From Halapricum desulfuricans (GTDB taxonomy: Archaea > Halobacteriota > Halobacteria > Halobacteriales > Haloarculaceae), in NCBI RefSeq assembly GCF_017094465.1, contig NZ_CP064791.1, forward strand, positions 2,170,001-2,234,000: a stretch of DNA of 64,000 nucleotides, written 5' to 3'. The translations under genes and the position numbers were made by a program. The notes beneath the pieces were generated by a model. It worked only from the letters and a program-made list of their open reading frames with translations. It had not been told where the DNA came from and did not search any database. Positions 43,356 through 51,755 of the stretch are shown piece by piece (position 1 is the first letter of the stretch; the number at the start of each line of letters is the position of its first letter).

Positions 43356-45002
43356 TCACGACGCGACAGCCTCGGCCGAGTGGGCGACGACGCCTTCGAC
43401 GACGATCCGGATCCCCGACTCGTACTTCGCGTCGAACGTCGGCGTCCACCCGTGGGCGCGGGCGAGCGTGCGGAAGCTCGGCAACGCCATGCCGGCCTCG
43501 GCGGTCGGAACCGACTCCTCGAACTCGAAGAACGTCTCCGCGCTGGTCGTGGCCGGGCGGTCCCCGTCGGTCTCGAAGACCAGCTCGCCGCCGTCGAGCG
43601 TGACCGTCACCGACGACCCGTCGACGGCGCCGGCGAACACGAACGCCCGGTAGAGCAACTCCTCGAAACGACTCTCGTCGGCCTCGATGGCCCCGTCGCC
43701 TTCGATCGCCAACTGCAGTCCGTCCGTATCGGCTCGATCCCAGGCCGCCTCAACCGTCTCGCGGAACGCGACCGGCTCGATCTCCTCGACGGTCTGGCTG
43801 TATTCGGCCAGCATCGAGAGATCACCGATGATATCGCGCATCTGGTCGGTCGTCGACGACGCCGTCGAGAGCGCACTCGCAGCTGTGTCGGGATCACTGT
43901 GGACGTACTGCTGGGCGGCCTCGACGTTTCCGGAGACGATCTGGAGTGTGTTGCGCAGTTCGTGGCGAATCCCGACAGCCAGATCCTCCAGTTGTTCGTT
44001 GTGGCGCTTCAGTTCGCGGCGCTGGCGTTCGATTCGGCTGACATCGGTCAACACGAGCATCCGCCCGTAGCCCGTCTGTCCGAGCGAGAAGTCACTTTTC
44101 GTGACCAGGAAGTGGCGGGTCTCGTTGCCGAGCCGGAAGTCGAGGACGGTCCGTTCGGCCCCGAGCGCGTCGGCGAGCGGCTGCACCCGGTCGATCGGGT
44201 CACCGCGTCGGCCGTTCAGTCCGGGGACGATCCGTGCGGCGGCGTCGTTGAAATCCCGGATCCGATCGTCGTCGTCGAGAAAGACGACCGCGTCGTCGAC
44301 GTCGGCCGAGAAGTGAACCGCCAGGAACCGCTCCTGATAGAGAAAGAGCGTCCCGATCGCGAACGCGGCGACGCCGAAGGGTGCGTGGATGATATTGACC
44401 AGTTCCGGGATCGAATACGCCGCGATGTCGAGCACGACCGGTACCGCCGTCAGCGACGCGAGCGCGGCGACGATCCGCGTGTCGTGTTCGGACTCGGCGA
44501 ACTGCTCGAACAGCATGAACAGCCCGATCGACGCCAGCGCGTAGGACAGCCCGGTCACTGTCCAGTGGACGATTCCCTGCTGGATCACCAGGTGCGTGAA
44601 CCCATCGTTGACGAGTTCCGCCTCGTAGTAGCCGTGATGAAACGGGTTCGTCAGTTTGATCGCGACGACGATCAGATACGTCGCCAGCCCTGCCCGACGG
44701 AACGTCGACTCGCGGTGATACGAGCGGCCGGTGTACGCCGAGGTGAAGTACAGCCACGCCCAGACCGTCGAGAATCCGAAAACGAGCCCGACCAGGTACG
44801 CACCGTTCTTCAGCTGGAATCCCGGGAGCAGGAGCACTGCGGTGTGTGCACCGGCCCACGCGCCGCTGCCAGCGAGCAGCCCCATCATTCCGACTCGAGT
44901 ATCCCGGTCCGAGATCCGCCTGGCGCGGAGGAGACCTGCGAAACAGGCCAGCGACGTGAACGCGAACGCGAAAATATACACGAGATTTGAGAGAGCCGTC
45001 AC
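43356..45002 (-). CDS. 7TM-sensor PAS histidine kinase with degenerate ATPase region, 548 aa
   Basis: Seven hydrophobic helices in the first 225 residues, a PAS-like domain (VVFLDDDDRIRDFNDAAARI), then IRHELRNTLQIVSGNVEAAQQY with the acceptor histidine. The following ATPase region lacks clear N, G1 and G2 boxes (ESRFEELLYRAFVFAGAVDG, then a short GMALPSFRTLARAHGW), so kinase activity is uncertain. The GTG at 45002 is the start because a TATA box sits 28 nt upstream. Confidence 0.82.
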   Translation of the reverse strand: MTALSNLVYIFAFAFTSLACFAGLLRARRISDRDTRVGMMGLLAGSGAWAGAHTAVLLLPGFQLKNGAYLVGLVFGFSTVWAWLYFTSAYTGRSYHRESTFRRAGLATYLIVVAIKLTNPFHHGYYEAELVNDGFTHLVIQQGIVHWTVTGLSYALASIGLFMLFEQFAESEHDTRIVAALASLTAVPVVLDIAAYSIPELVNIIHAPFGVAAFAIGTLFLYQERFLAVHFSADVDDAVVFLDDDDRIRDFNDAAARIVPGLNGRRGDPIDRVQPLADALGAERTVLDFRLGNETRHFLVTKSDFSLGQTGYGRMLVLTDVSRIERQRRELKRHNEQLEDLAVGIRHELRNTLQIVSGNVEAAQQYVHSDPDTAASALSTASSTTDQMRDIIGDLSMLAEYSQTVEEIEPVAFRETVEAAWDRADTDGLQLAIEGDGAIEADESRFEELLYRAFVFAGAVDGSSVTVTLDGGELVFETDGDRPATTSAETFFEFEESVPTAEAGMALPSFRTLARAHGWTPTFDAKYESGIRIVVEGVVAHSAEAVAS

Positions 45003-45023
45003 AGTCGTACAGCAATCGGGGCC

Positions 45024-45037
45024 GGATAAATATAATT
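45024..45037 (-). promoter_or_regulatory. TATA box of the 7TM kinase gene
   Basis: Minus-strand AATTATATTTATCC is centred about 28 nt before the GTG start and supports a leaderless message. An ATG farther upstream would lie before this box. Confidence 0.5.
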
Positions 45038-45118
45038 CCCTAGGGGGAGATATCCTCCATCGAGAGTAGAGTGACATCCCCCGCATTTGATAGTGATCGG
45101 GGGCGATACTCCGGGATA

Positions 45119-45685
45119 ATGAGTCTCGAAGACTACCCGGAAGACATCGAGATCGTCGAGACGAACTTCAAGACCGACCAGCAGTCCGAGGCCGCCGAGA
45201 AGATCGCCGCGGAGTGGCCGGTTGACCTCGATCGGCTCGCCGAGGAAGGCCAGCACGTCAAGATGTTCTACAAGCAGGTCCTCGAACAGTTCCTCGGCCC
45301 CGACGGCGAGAACGCGACGTTCGCCGAGATCAAGGACGAATACGGCGACCTCGAACAGTGGGCCGAGAACGGCGATGCCGAATCGGCCGACGAAGACGTC
45401 GAGGTGCCCGACGTCGACGATATCGAACCCGGGACCGACGAAGCGGCGGGGGCAGAGCCGACGACAGTCGACGAATCGGCCGACGCCCCGACGCCGCCGG
45501 GTGCTCTGGAGTCGTCCGGGTCAGACGACGGCCAGCCGTCCCCGTCGGAGATCGGTGCGTCGCTCGCGGCGGAACCCACAGGTGCCGGTGACGTCGACGC
45601 GAACCGCCGGGCGTGGTTCCGGGCCGGGTTCCGGGAGGGCGTCGAGTTCGCCCTCGAAAACCCCGATCTGTTCGAGTCGTCCTGA
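45119..45685 (+). CDS. Acidic conserved haloarchaeal protein, 188 aa
   Basis: A folded N-terminus (SLEDYPEDIEIVETNFKTDQQSEAAEKIAAEWPVD) is followed by a 70-residue low-complexity Asp/Glu/Pro linker. A short conserved C-terminus (ANRRAWFRAGFREGVEFALENPDLF) ends the protein. No domain is recognised. It is divergent from the kinase gene. The ATG at 45119 is favoured over one 16 codons upstream because it begins the conserved part. Confidence 0.65.
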   Translation: MSLEDYPEDIEIVETNFKTDQQSEAAEKIAAEWPVDLDRLAEEGQHVKMFYKQVLEQFLGPDGENATFAEIKDEYGDLEQWAENGDAESADEDVEVPDVDDIEPGTDEAAGAEPTTVDESADAPTPPGALESSGSDDGQPSPSEIGASLAAEPTGAGDVDANRRAWFRAGFREGVEFALENPDLFESS

Positions 45686-45802
45686 TTCGTTTAGGTACTT
45701 CTCGTCGCAATGGCTGATAGTGGGCCTTCTCGAGAACACTGGTCCGGGAGCGACTGCCACTGACGGGGATCCGGATTGGGCCACCTCGCCTGTCGACTCC
45801 CG

Positions 45803-47326
45803 CTATTCGATGTCGGCACCGGGGGCGTTTCGCTTGACGCTCTCGATGGCGTTGTGGACCTTGTTTCGCTCGGCGTAGCCCTCGCCGCTGTCGGCGATGA
45901 CGTTGCCGTTGCGGTGGCGCAGCCGCCAGCGCCACTCCTCGGAGCTGTCCTCGAAGACCTCGAACGCCGCGAGACCGACGTCCAGCGCGTCGGCATCAGG
46001 TGCGGTCCACGTGATCCGCTCGACCGCCTCGTTGGCATCGGATTTCGAGGTGTACCCCTCGCCGCTCGTGGCGACGATTTCACCGTTTGCGGCCTGCCAT
46101 CGCCAGCGGAACTCCCCGCGGTTGTCCTCGTAGACCTCGAAACGGTCCTCGGAGACGTCGTCCCTGAACGACTCGACCGCCCGTTTGGCGTCACGTCGCC
46201 GGGAGTACCCCTCGCTGGCCGCCGCGAGGATGTTTCCGTTGCGGTGGAGCAACCGGAAGCGCCACTCGCCGGCGTTATCGCGGTAGATCTCGAAAGACGC
46301 GGGATCGAACTGCAGGTAACTCGCCGGGCCGGCGTTGTCTTTGACGCTGGTGATCCCCTGTCGGGCCTTCTGCTTGCTCGAATAGCCCTCGCCGCTGTCG
46401 GCGATGATGTTGCCGTTGTCGTGGCGTAGCCGCCAGCGCCACTGTCCGGCGTTGTCTTCGTACACCTCGAACGTCGCCTGGCTCTCCTCGGCCACATCGG
46501 GAATGAGAGGGGCGTCCTCGAGCGCGTCTTCGGACGCTTCCTGTGGCTCCGGGACGATCTCGAGTAGCGTCGCCCCGAGGGCGTTGCGCCTGACACTTGC
46601 CAGTCCCTTCTTCGCGTTGTGCTTTCGCGTGTAGCCCTCGCCACTGGAGGCGATGATGTTGCCGTTGCGGTGGCGCAGTCGCCAGCGCCACTCCGACGCT
46701 CTGTCCTCGTAGAGTTCGAACTGTGCCTGACTGGTGTGCAGTGACTCGACCAGCGACTCGAGTTCTTCGAGGTCGGCAGTCAGCTCCGACTGAACGGTTT
46801 CCCGCTCCTCCCTAGCGGCCTCCAGTTCAGCCGCAAGCTCCGAGCTGTGCTGTTCGCTCGCCTCAAGCGCCTCGCGCGTCGCGCCCCCGACGATCGATCC
46901 GACAATCCCGGCCAACGCGATAAGTCCCATACCTGCGGCGTACAGGAATATTACTGGCTGATTGCCGGTGAGCGTCGACCAGTCTGCAGGGAAGGCGGCT
47001 GTGAACCAGGCGACCGCAACGAAGCTGATTACCTGTCCGAGATAGGCCATCGACGTGGCCCACGACTGCAAGGGCAACCGAATGACCGGGCCCGCGAGCA
47101 ACATCGATAAACCCACCGCGAGTAGCATGATACTCCCTTCCCGGAGCGTGAACCCGTCAGCCCCGGACGCGGACTCGCTGAGGAAAAACAGGACGAGTCC
47201 GAGGGCACCCAACAGGATGCCGATCAGAAACACCCAGTAGCCCCGAACCTCGTCGTCCGTGTCCGGTTCGCCGACCCGGTTGCGGTAAAACCTGTACAGC
47301 ACTCCGTTCTCGGTATTCGTTCCCAT
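45803..47326 (-). CDS. Membrane-anchored protein with five tandem DUF1508 (YegP/HVO_2922-type) repeats, 507 aa
   Basis: Four hydrophobic helices lie within residues 28-155, then a coiled-coil-like stretch (EASEQHSSELAAELEAAREERE). Five repeats of about 47 residues follow, each built as FEVYEDxxxEWRWRLRHxNGNIIAxSGEGYxxKxxA. Single DUF1508 proteins form small β-rich dimers; five copies on a membrane anchor is unusual. The function is unknown. The tryptophan-arginine-rich faces should point to the cytoplasm or the surface depending on topology. Confidence 0.85.
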   Translation of the reverse strand: MGTNTENGVLYRFYRNRVGEPDTDDEVRGYWVFLIGILLGALGLVLFFLSESASGADGFTLREGSIMLLAVGLSMLLAGPVIRLPLQSWATSMAYLGQVISFVAVAWFTAAFPADWSTLTGNQPVIFLYAAGMGLIALAGIVGSIVGGATREALEASEQHSSELAAELEAAREERETVQSELTADLEELESLVESLHTSQAQFELYEDRASEWRWRLRHRNGNIIASSGEGYTRKHNAKKGLASVRRNALGATLLEIVPEPQEASEDALEDAPLIPDVAEESQATFEVYEDNAGQWRWRLRHDNGNIIADSGEGYSSKQKARQGITSVKDNAGPASYLQFDPASFEIYRDNAGEWRFRLLHRNGNILAAASEGYSRRRDAKRAVESFRDDVSEDRFEVYEDNRGEFRWRWQAANGEIVATSGEGYTSKSDANEAVERITWTAPDADALDVGLAAFEVFEDSSEEWRWRLRHRNGNVIADSGEGYAERNKVHNAIESVKRNAPGADIE

Positions 47327-47413
47327 ACAATACTACCTATCACAGACAAGACTCATAAAGGATGATGAAGATTTAGGATGTCGAAGGGCCCGGCAGCGGA
47401 ACGAGCGGCGATA

Positions 47414-47872
47414 TCACGCTTCGTCACCGAGTGTTATAGCCTCGTTAGCGGCGTTCCGGAGCGCGTCCGATCGGCCGTATTCGCCGGGCGCGATCGCGAC
47501 CGTTCGCAGACCTTCGCGCGCAGCGCGTTCCAGGGCCGGCTTGAAGTCGGTGTCCCGGGACGCGATCGCCAGCGTGTCCGCCTGGTCGTGGGCGGCAACC
47601 GCCGTCGCGTCGACGGCGAGTCGGACGTCCACGTCGCCGCTAGTCGTGACGACCTCAAACCCGCGAGCCTCGGCCGCCTGGATCAGTCCCGGCGTCGCGT
47701 GTTCGTCGAGATACAGCCGTGCCGTCACGAGCCGCCCCCGTTCGCTCGCGAGTGCCCGGAGTTCGTCCAGATCCACGTCGAACTCGTCGCGAAACACGTT
47801 CGGTCCGTCGACCAACAGCGCGACTCGTGACTCGCCGGCGGACGAGCCGAACAACCGGCCGAGCAGTCCCAT
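47414..47872 (-). CDS. NYN/PIN-like domain protein, putative RNase, 152 aa
   Basis: The NYN fold is seen in VALLVDGPNVFRDEF at the start, DVDVRLAVDATAVAAHDQADTLAIASRDTDFKPALERA in the middle and VAIAPG later, with conserved acidic residues at all three metal positions. Relatives include the LabA/TIGR00288 group and many toxin- or RNA-processing nucleases. The RNA substrate is unknown. It lies beside the tRNA-Glu gene on the opposite strand. Confidence 0.82.
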   Translation of the reverse strand: MGLLGRLFGSSAGESRVALLVDGPNVFRDEFDVDLDELRALASERGRLVTARLYLDEHATPGLIQAAEARGFEVVTTSGDVDVRLAVDATAVAAHDQADTLAIASRDTDFKPALERAAREGLRTVAIAPGEYGRSDALRNAANEAITLGDEA

Positions 47873-47883
47873 ACGTGTCGCTA

Positions 47884-47918
47884 CCGTCCGGTCGATATGG
47901 ATGTTGCGGACCGGACGG
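47884..47918. repeat. 10-bp inverted repeat in the leader of the NYN gene
   Basis: CCGTCCGGTC (47884-47893) and GACCGGACGG (47909-47918) are perfect complements with a 15-nt spacer, 12 nt upstream of the NYN start. A TATA-like CTATACTAT on the minus strand at about 47929-47940 would place transcription start inside or next to it. It could be an operator or 5'-leader hairpin. Confidence 0.6.
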
Positions 47919-47969
47919 CTCGATCTTGTGATAGTATAGCACGCACCTCTCTCGATTCGATTGGTGTGA

Positions 47970-47977
47970 TTTATATG
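47970..47977 (+). promoter_or_regulatory. TATA box of tRNA-Glu
   Basis: TTTATATG about 33 nt upstream of the first tRNA base in an otherwise GC-rich region. Confidence 0.5.
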
Positions 47978-48006
47978 CCCGCAAGCCATCGATTCCGATA
48001 GCGGAC

Positions 48007-48082
<76 letters not shown>

Positions 48083-48154
48083 GTAGGTCCGTTCCCCTTC
48101 TCGCACTTTTCTCGCCTCTGAGCTATGCAACTATGTCACCACGCAAAGCCAATG

Positions 48155-48165
48155 AGGCGGGTGTT
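48155..48165 (+). repeat. Possible integrase arm site, left copy (AGGCGGGTGTT)
   Basis: This 11-mer, about 73 bp inside attL, recurs in the same orientation at 55688-55698, about 88 bp inside attR. Paired sub-terminal repeats can be arm-type sites for tyrosine integrases. Two copies only, so tentative. Confidence 0.35.
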
Positions 48166-48245
48166 AGGGACACATCCCTACGCCGTCTTGCGATTGTAGT
48201 ATCGTATCAGGCCAAATATACGAATCGCCATACGGGGGCAGGGCT

Positions 48246-49394
48246 ATGAGCATCGAGACAGGCGGTTCCAGTGATGAACGCCCGTATCCAGAGAAAATTA
48301 GAGGCGTATCAGTCGTTCCAGAGCCGTCGCGCGAGCGACTTGGCGAGCGAGAGTTGATTGACTACGGCCAGCACCGTACTGATCTACTCCGCTGGGCATT
48401 CGACTTGGGAAAGAACCCTGACCGTGCAGACGGCTACGCACAGCAAACTGTGTATGGCCGTGCCTACCGTCTTGATCAATTCTACAGATGGGTGTGGGAC
48501 GAATACGATGGATACACGACGAACATCACGCATAGTCATGCAGACGACTACACACGGTATCTTGTCCGTCGAGACGGGGGTGATGAAGACAAGTCAAATC
48601 ACCAGAAAGCGATTAAGATGCTGTTCAGGTGGAAAGCATGGAACGGAACGGGAGAGACGTGGAACCCCGATGTGACGATCAACAGTAATAGCGGGACTAC
48701 GAACCCCGCAGACTTCTTCACAGTCGATGAACGGTCACAGATTCGTGAGACGGTCCTATCATTCGATTCTGTCCCGAACTATAGCAGCTGTAGCCCCAAG
48801 CAACGTGATCGAATCAAGCAACACCTTGCACAACGCTTCGAGAAACCCAAGCGTGACGTGACGCCAGAGGACTTTGAACGGGCGAATTCGTGGAAACTCC
48901 CGTCACTGTTCTGGACTGCTCTGGATACGGGCCTACGTCCGATTGAAGTGAAGCGGGCAAACGTTAGTTGGGTAGATACCGACAATAACGTACTTCGCAT
49001 TCCTAAAGACGAATCCTCGAAGAACAGAGACAACTGGATTGTCTCACTCACAGATCGGACTGCCGAGGCACTACGTCGCTGGTTGCACGAACGTGAGGCT
49101 TATCCGAAGTACGAAGACAGTACAGCACTCTGGTTGAATCGGCAGGGGAATCGCTACGAAGGCTACTCCCTGAATAGACGACTACGGCAAATCTGTGACG
49201 AAGCGGGCATAGACACAGAGAACCGTGACGTATCGTTCTACTCGATTCGCCACTCTGTCGGCACGTATATGGCCCGCGAAGAGGGGCTTGCGGCAGCACA
49301 GGCACAACTACGTCACAAGTCAGAACAGACGACTATGCGCTACGATCAAGCCCCCGTTGAAGATCGACGTGACGCCCTGAATCGTATGGGGTGA
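48246..49394 (+). CDS. Tyrosine recombinase/integrase, 382 aa
   Basis: The C-terminal catalytic domain has TALDTGLRPIEVKRANVSW with the first arginine, then FYSIRHSVGTYMAREEG with the R-H pair, LRHKSEQTTMRYDQ with the final histidine and nucleophilic tyrosine. The N-terminal part is a SAM-like core-binding domain (VYGRAYRLDQFYRWVWDEYDGYTTNITHSHADDYTRYL). It should catalyse integration and excision at the tRNA-Glu site. AAATATACG upstream is a likely TATA box. Composition is intermediate between the chromosome and the cargo genes. Confidence 0.93.
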   Translation: MSIETGGSSDERPYPEKIRGVSVVPEPSRERLGERELIDYGQHRTDLLRWAFDLGKNPDRADGYAQQTVYGRAYRLDQFYRWVWDEYDGYTTNITHSHADDYTRYLVRRDGGDEDKSNHQKAIKMLFRWKAWNGTGETWNPDVTINSNSGTTNPADFFTVDERSQIRETVLSFDSVPNYSSCSPKQRDRIKQHLAQRFEKPKRDVTPEDFERANSWKLPSLFWTALDTGLRPIEVKRANVSWVDTDNNVLRIPKDESSKNRDNWIVSLTDRTAEALRRWLHEREAYPKYEDSTALWLNRQGNRYEGYSLNRRLRQICDEAGIDTENRDVSFYSIRHSVGTYMAREEGLAAAQAQLRHKSEQTTMRYDQAPVEDRRDALNRMG

Positions 49395-49481
49395 ATTTCC
49401 ACAATCCCTTTCAACAATATATCAGATATTCATAAAAAGTTCACTCTGATAAGGGGGGAGTGTGAATCTACGAAACCAGAT

Positions 49482-50075
49482 ATGGATGCTGACACTGACG
49501 ATATTGCGTACGCAAAAACTCAAATAAAGGAAGCCCGTCGCCGTTTGGAATCAGTCCGTGACAGAGTGACTGAAGTGCAAAAAGAGCAGGTAGTTGGTGC
49601 TATTGACGAAATGACTGATGAGGTTATATTTGGTCTTGGGATTGACGATGTGCCCGAAGAAGATCGAAGAATGGTGAAAATAACAAAAGAAACTAATGAA
49701 GTGACAGATATTGAGGGACATATTCAAAATATTATAATCGACTGTCAGATGTCGATTGAACTATCTGTAAAAGCAATGTTCAAAGCAGTAGGTCAAGATT
49801 TTGACTACTCACATGGGGTCGGATTTGGGTCACACAATACGCAGGGATTCAATAACAAAGTCCCAGCCGATTACCCAAGAAAACAGGATCTCATACGATC
49901 AATTTTCTTAACTCAACTCTGGGAAAGTTTCTACCAACTGGCTAAATACGGTGCGCCAGAACTGAATGTAGGGCCTGATATTATTTTCAGTATAAATGAT
50001 GGGGAAAGGGCTCTCAATGACGCCGAATTTTGTGTTGACTTAGCAGAAGACTTTATTGATTACATAGAAGGATAG
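49482..50075 (+). CDS. HEPN-domain-like protein, 197 aa
   Basis: Helical protein. A conserved-looking middle (QMSIELSVKAMFKAVGQDFDYSHGVGF) and C-terminus (LWESFYQLAKYGAPELN ... RALNDAEFCVDLAEDFIDYIE) follow the pattern of the PF05168-type HEPN fold: E..xK.L....H, then Y..RYP-like, then A...A..i...i. The RNase motif R-x4-6-H is not obvious, so catalysis is uncertain. The first 60 residues form a coiled-coil-like helix. It is very AT-rich and is followed 6 nt later by the TraB-like gene. Family call is by pattern only. Confidence 0.6.
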   Translation: MDADTDDIAYAKTQIKEARRRLESVRDRVTEVQKEQVVGAIDEMTDEVIFGLGIDDVPEEDRRMVKITKETNEVTDIEGHIQNIIIDCQMSIELSVKAMFKAVGQDFDYSHGVGFGSHNTQGFNNKVPADYPRKQDLIRSIFLTQLWESFYQLAKYGAPELNVGPDIIFSINDGERALNDAEFCVDLAEDFIDYIEG

Positions 50076-50081
50076 CCAAAT

Positions 50082-50825
50082 ATGGGTGAGCAAAGAGAGT
50101 CGGCTAAAAAGGCCATTGTCCAAGGTGAATTCCACCTTTCGAATAAGGATGTATCTTCACTACTTGATCGAGACCTAGAACAGTGGGACACACTACTTGT
50201 CGAAGGGAGAGAACCAGTACATAATTTTGAGAACGCTAAATTCGGATTTGGATACTATACAATTGGTACTATCTTTGTTAGATCATCTGTTTTATATGTG
50301 CATAAGATACTTGATATCCTTGGTTTAGCCTCTGAAGACCCAATTGACGACGCAAACATTGATACGAACAAAAATATCGACGCAGAACACAAAGAGATCT
50401 GGAATAACAGTAGTTGGATTCTCCGTTGGGCCTTACTCACTCTCGCGGCAATTGGCTCAATAGCCGTTCTAATAAAGCCACAATTTATCGTAGATCTATA
50501 CTGGAGAGTCTTCTACTGGTGGGATACACCATTTTGGTATACGTATCTTCTATTCTTCCCTGGATTGCCAGGATTGGTCCATATCTTTGCGGTAGTCAAT
50601 CCCACCAATTCAAAAGCGAGGAACAGGATTATGGTCGAAAATGTAGTAGACTACACAGCTGATAATGACTCAGAGCAGGTGCTGATTCTAGTTGGTGAAT
50701 TGCATCGTGAGGGGGTGGCAGAACGTCTTAAAGATCAGGGATGGTCTGTCGAGAGTGATAAGACTAATAGTAAGTTTGGGAAATTGCTAACCCGTGTTTA
50801 TAGAATACTTGGAGATTGGAAATAA
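50082..50825 (+). CDS. TraB/TIKI-family-like membrane protein, 247 aa
   Basis: Residues 15-18 (GEFH) followed by LS and LLVEGREP (E41, E44) match the first GX2H motif and glutamate of the TraB/PrgY/TIKI family. Residues 205-208 (GELH) in LILVGELHREGVAERL match the second GX2H motif. Two clear membrane helices (about 112-132 and 151-173), and possibly a third at 56-75, lie between the two motifs, an unusual layout because archaeal TraB proteins usually carry membrane helices after the domain. It could be a membrane protease or effector. It is co-transcribed with the HEPN-like gene. Confidence 0.55.
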   Translation: MGEQRESAKKAIVQGEFHLSNKDVSSLLDRDLEQWDTLLVEGREPVHNFENAKFGFGYYTIGTIFVRSSVLYVHKILDILGLASEDPIDDANIDTNKNIDAEHKEIWNNSSWILRWALLTLAAIGSIAVLIKPQFIVDLYWRVFYWWDTPFWYTYLLFFPGLPGLVHIFAVVNPTNSKARNRIMVENVVDYTADNDSEQVLILVGELHREGVAERLKDQGWSVESDKTNSKFGKLLTRVYRILGDWK

Positions 50826-51133
50826 GCCTGAAACCGAAAGCAACCTCATCCAAACGCGGACCTATCCGAACCTATAGGATCTATTTCAAGGGACAGTTGT
50901 CTATATATTGGTCTTTCCCTTCACAAGTACGTGGGGGTTCTTTGTGCTGCGGAGCCTCGCCGTATTCTCGCTCGCTCACAGCAACAGCAATGCAACGCCG
51001 CTCTCTCCGAGACGGGTTTCCTTGCACTCACCCCACCGCACTTAGGAGTAGGACCGACACCATTCAACAGCGACAGCCAGCCACATTCAATTGGTTGCCC
51101 CCGATCCACCACCCTGTAGCAACACGATCGTGT

Positions 51134-51143
51134 CGTGTAGTAA
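51134..51143 (+). promoter_or_regulatory. CGTGTAGTAA motif, copy 1 of 4
   Basis: Same-strand copies are at 51164-51173 (exactly 30 bp on), 52042-52051 (5 nt before the RHH gene start) and 52178-52187 (inside that gene). Likely operator or iteron. Confidence 0.5.
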
Positions 51144-51163
51144 CTTGTTGGATAGGTTCGTGA

Positions 51164-51173
51164 CGTGTAGTAA
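51164..51173 (+). promoter_or_regulatory. CGTGTAGTAA motif, copy 2 of 4
   Basis: Flanked by GA before it, as in copy 3. The 30-bp spacing from copy 1 is close to three helical turns, suiting side-by-side protein binding. Confidence 0.5.
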
Positions 51174-51216
51174 TGTGCCCTGTAAATTCGTCGGGGGAAT
51201 GTCTCTGCCATAGGTA

Positions 51217-51265
51217 TGCGGGGAGAGACGTGTCCGAGGAATTTCCCCCGCACATCTTTGCGGGG
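51217..51265 (+). other. Alternative hairpins TGCGGGG / CCCCGCA / TGCGGGG
   Basis: The segment CCCCGCA (51246-51252) can pair with TGCGGGG on its left (51217-51223) or on its right (51259-51265, 6-nt loop CATCTT). Such mutually exclusive pairing is typical of attenuators and structured RNAs, though a DNA role is equally possible. Confidence 0.45.
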
Positions 51266-51755
51266 AGTAATCTTTGCCGACACGCTCATATCGATTCTAA
51301 GAGCCGTGAATGGGGCCAGAATCGATTTCGTTCCCCATCGAGTGTCTTCCACCATGTACGTCTCAACGCTCTTAGAACCGCTATAAACCCCTATAATTTG
51401 AATATACTTGTGGCTGAATATAATTGTGACAGTAGACACCCATCGAGGGGTGTGCATATCCAGAATTCTTCACGGGACAACACAATCTATGTCTTTGTCA
51501 GTCCTACAGGTTCGTATCCTTCCTACGCTGTCAGGGAGCGGAAACCCGTTCGGTGAGCGTTGATCCGCTGCGGTGCGGGAAAGGATCAAAAGCGAACCAA
51601 CGGTGAAGCGACCAATCAACTTGGAAGGAAGGAACACTCACCTGCCACATCACGAATCTGTCGGGTACGTTTCTAACACATCAAATATCTTCACTGTCTA
51701 CTGTCACTGTCAAATATCTTCAACCATACACTCCTTCACCACCCCTCCACTACGT

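Noticed and set aside
49440-49466. Imperfect inverted repeat TTCACTC/GAGTGTGAA before the HEPN-like gene
   Set aside because: The arms need gaps to pair; it may be an operator but is too weak to list.
50921-51556. Frames of 127-178 codons in the hairpin-rich kilobase
   Set aside because: Residue composition is unlike haloarchaeal or element proteins and overlaps several inverted repeats.
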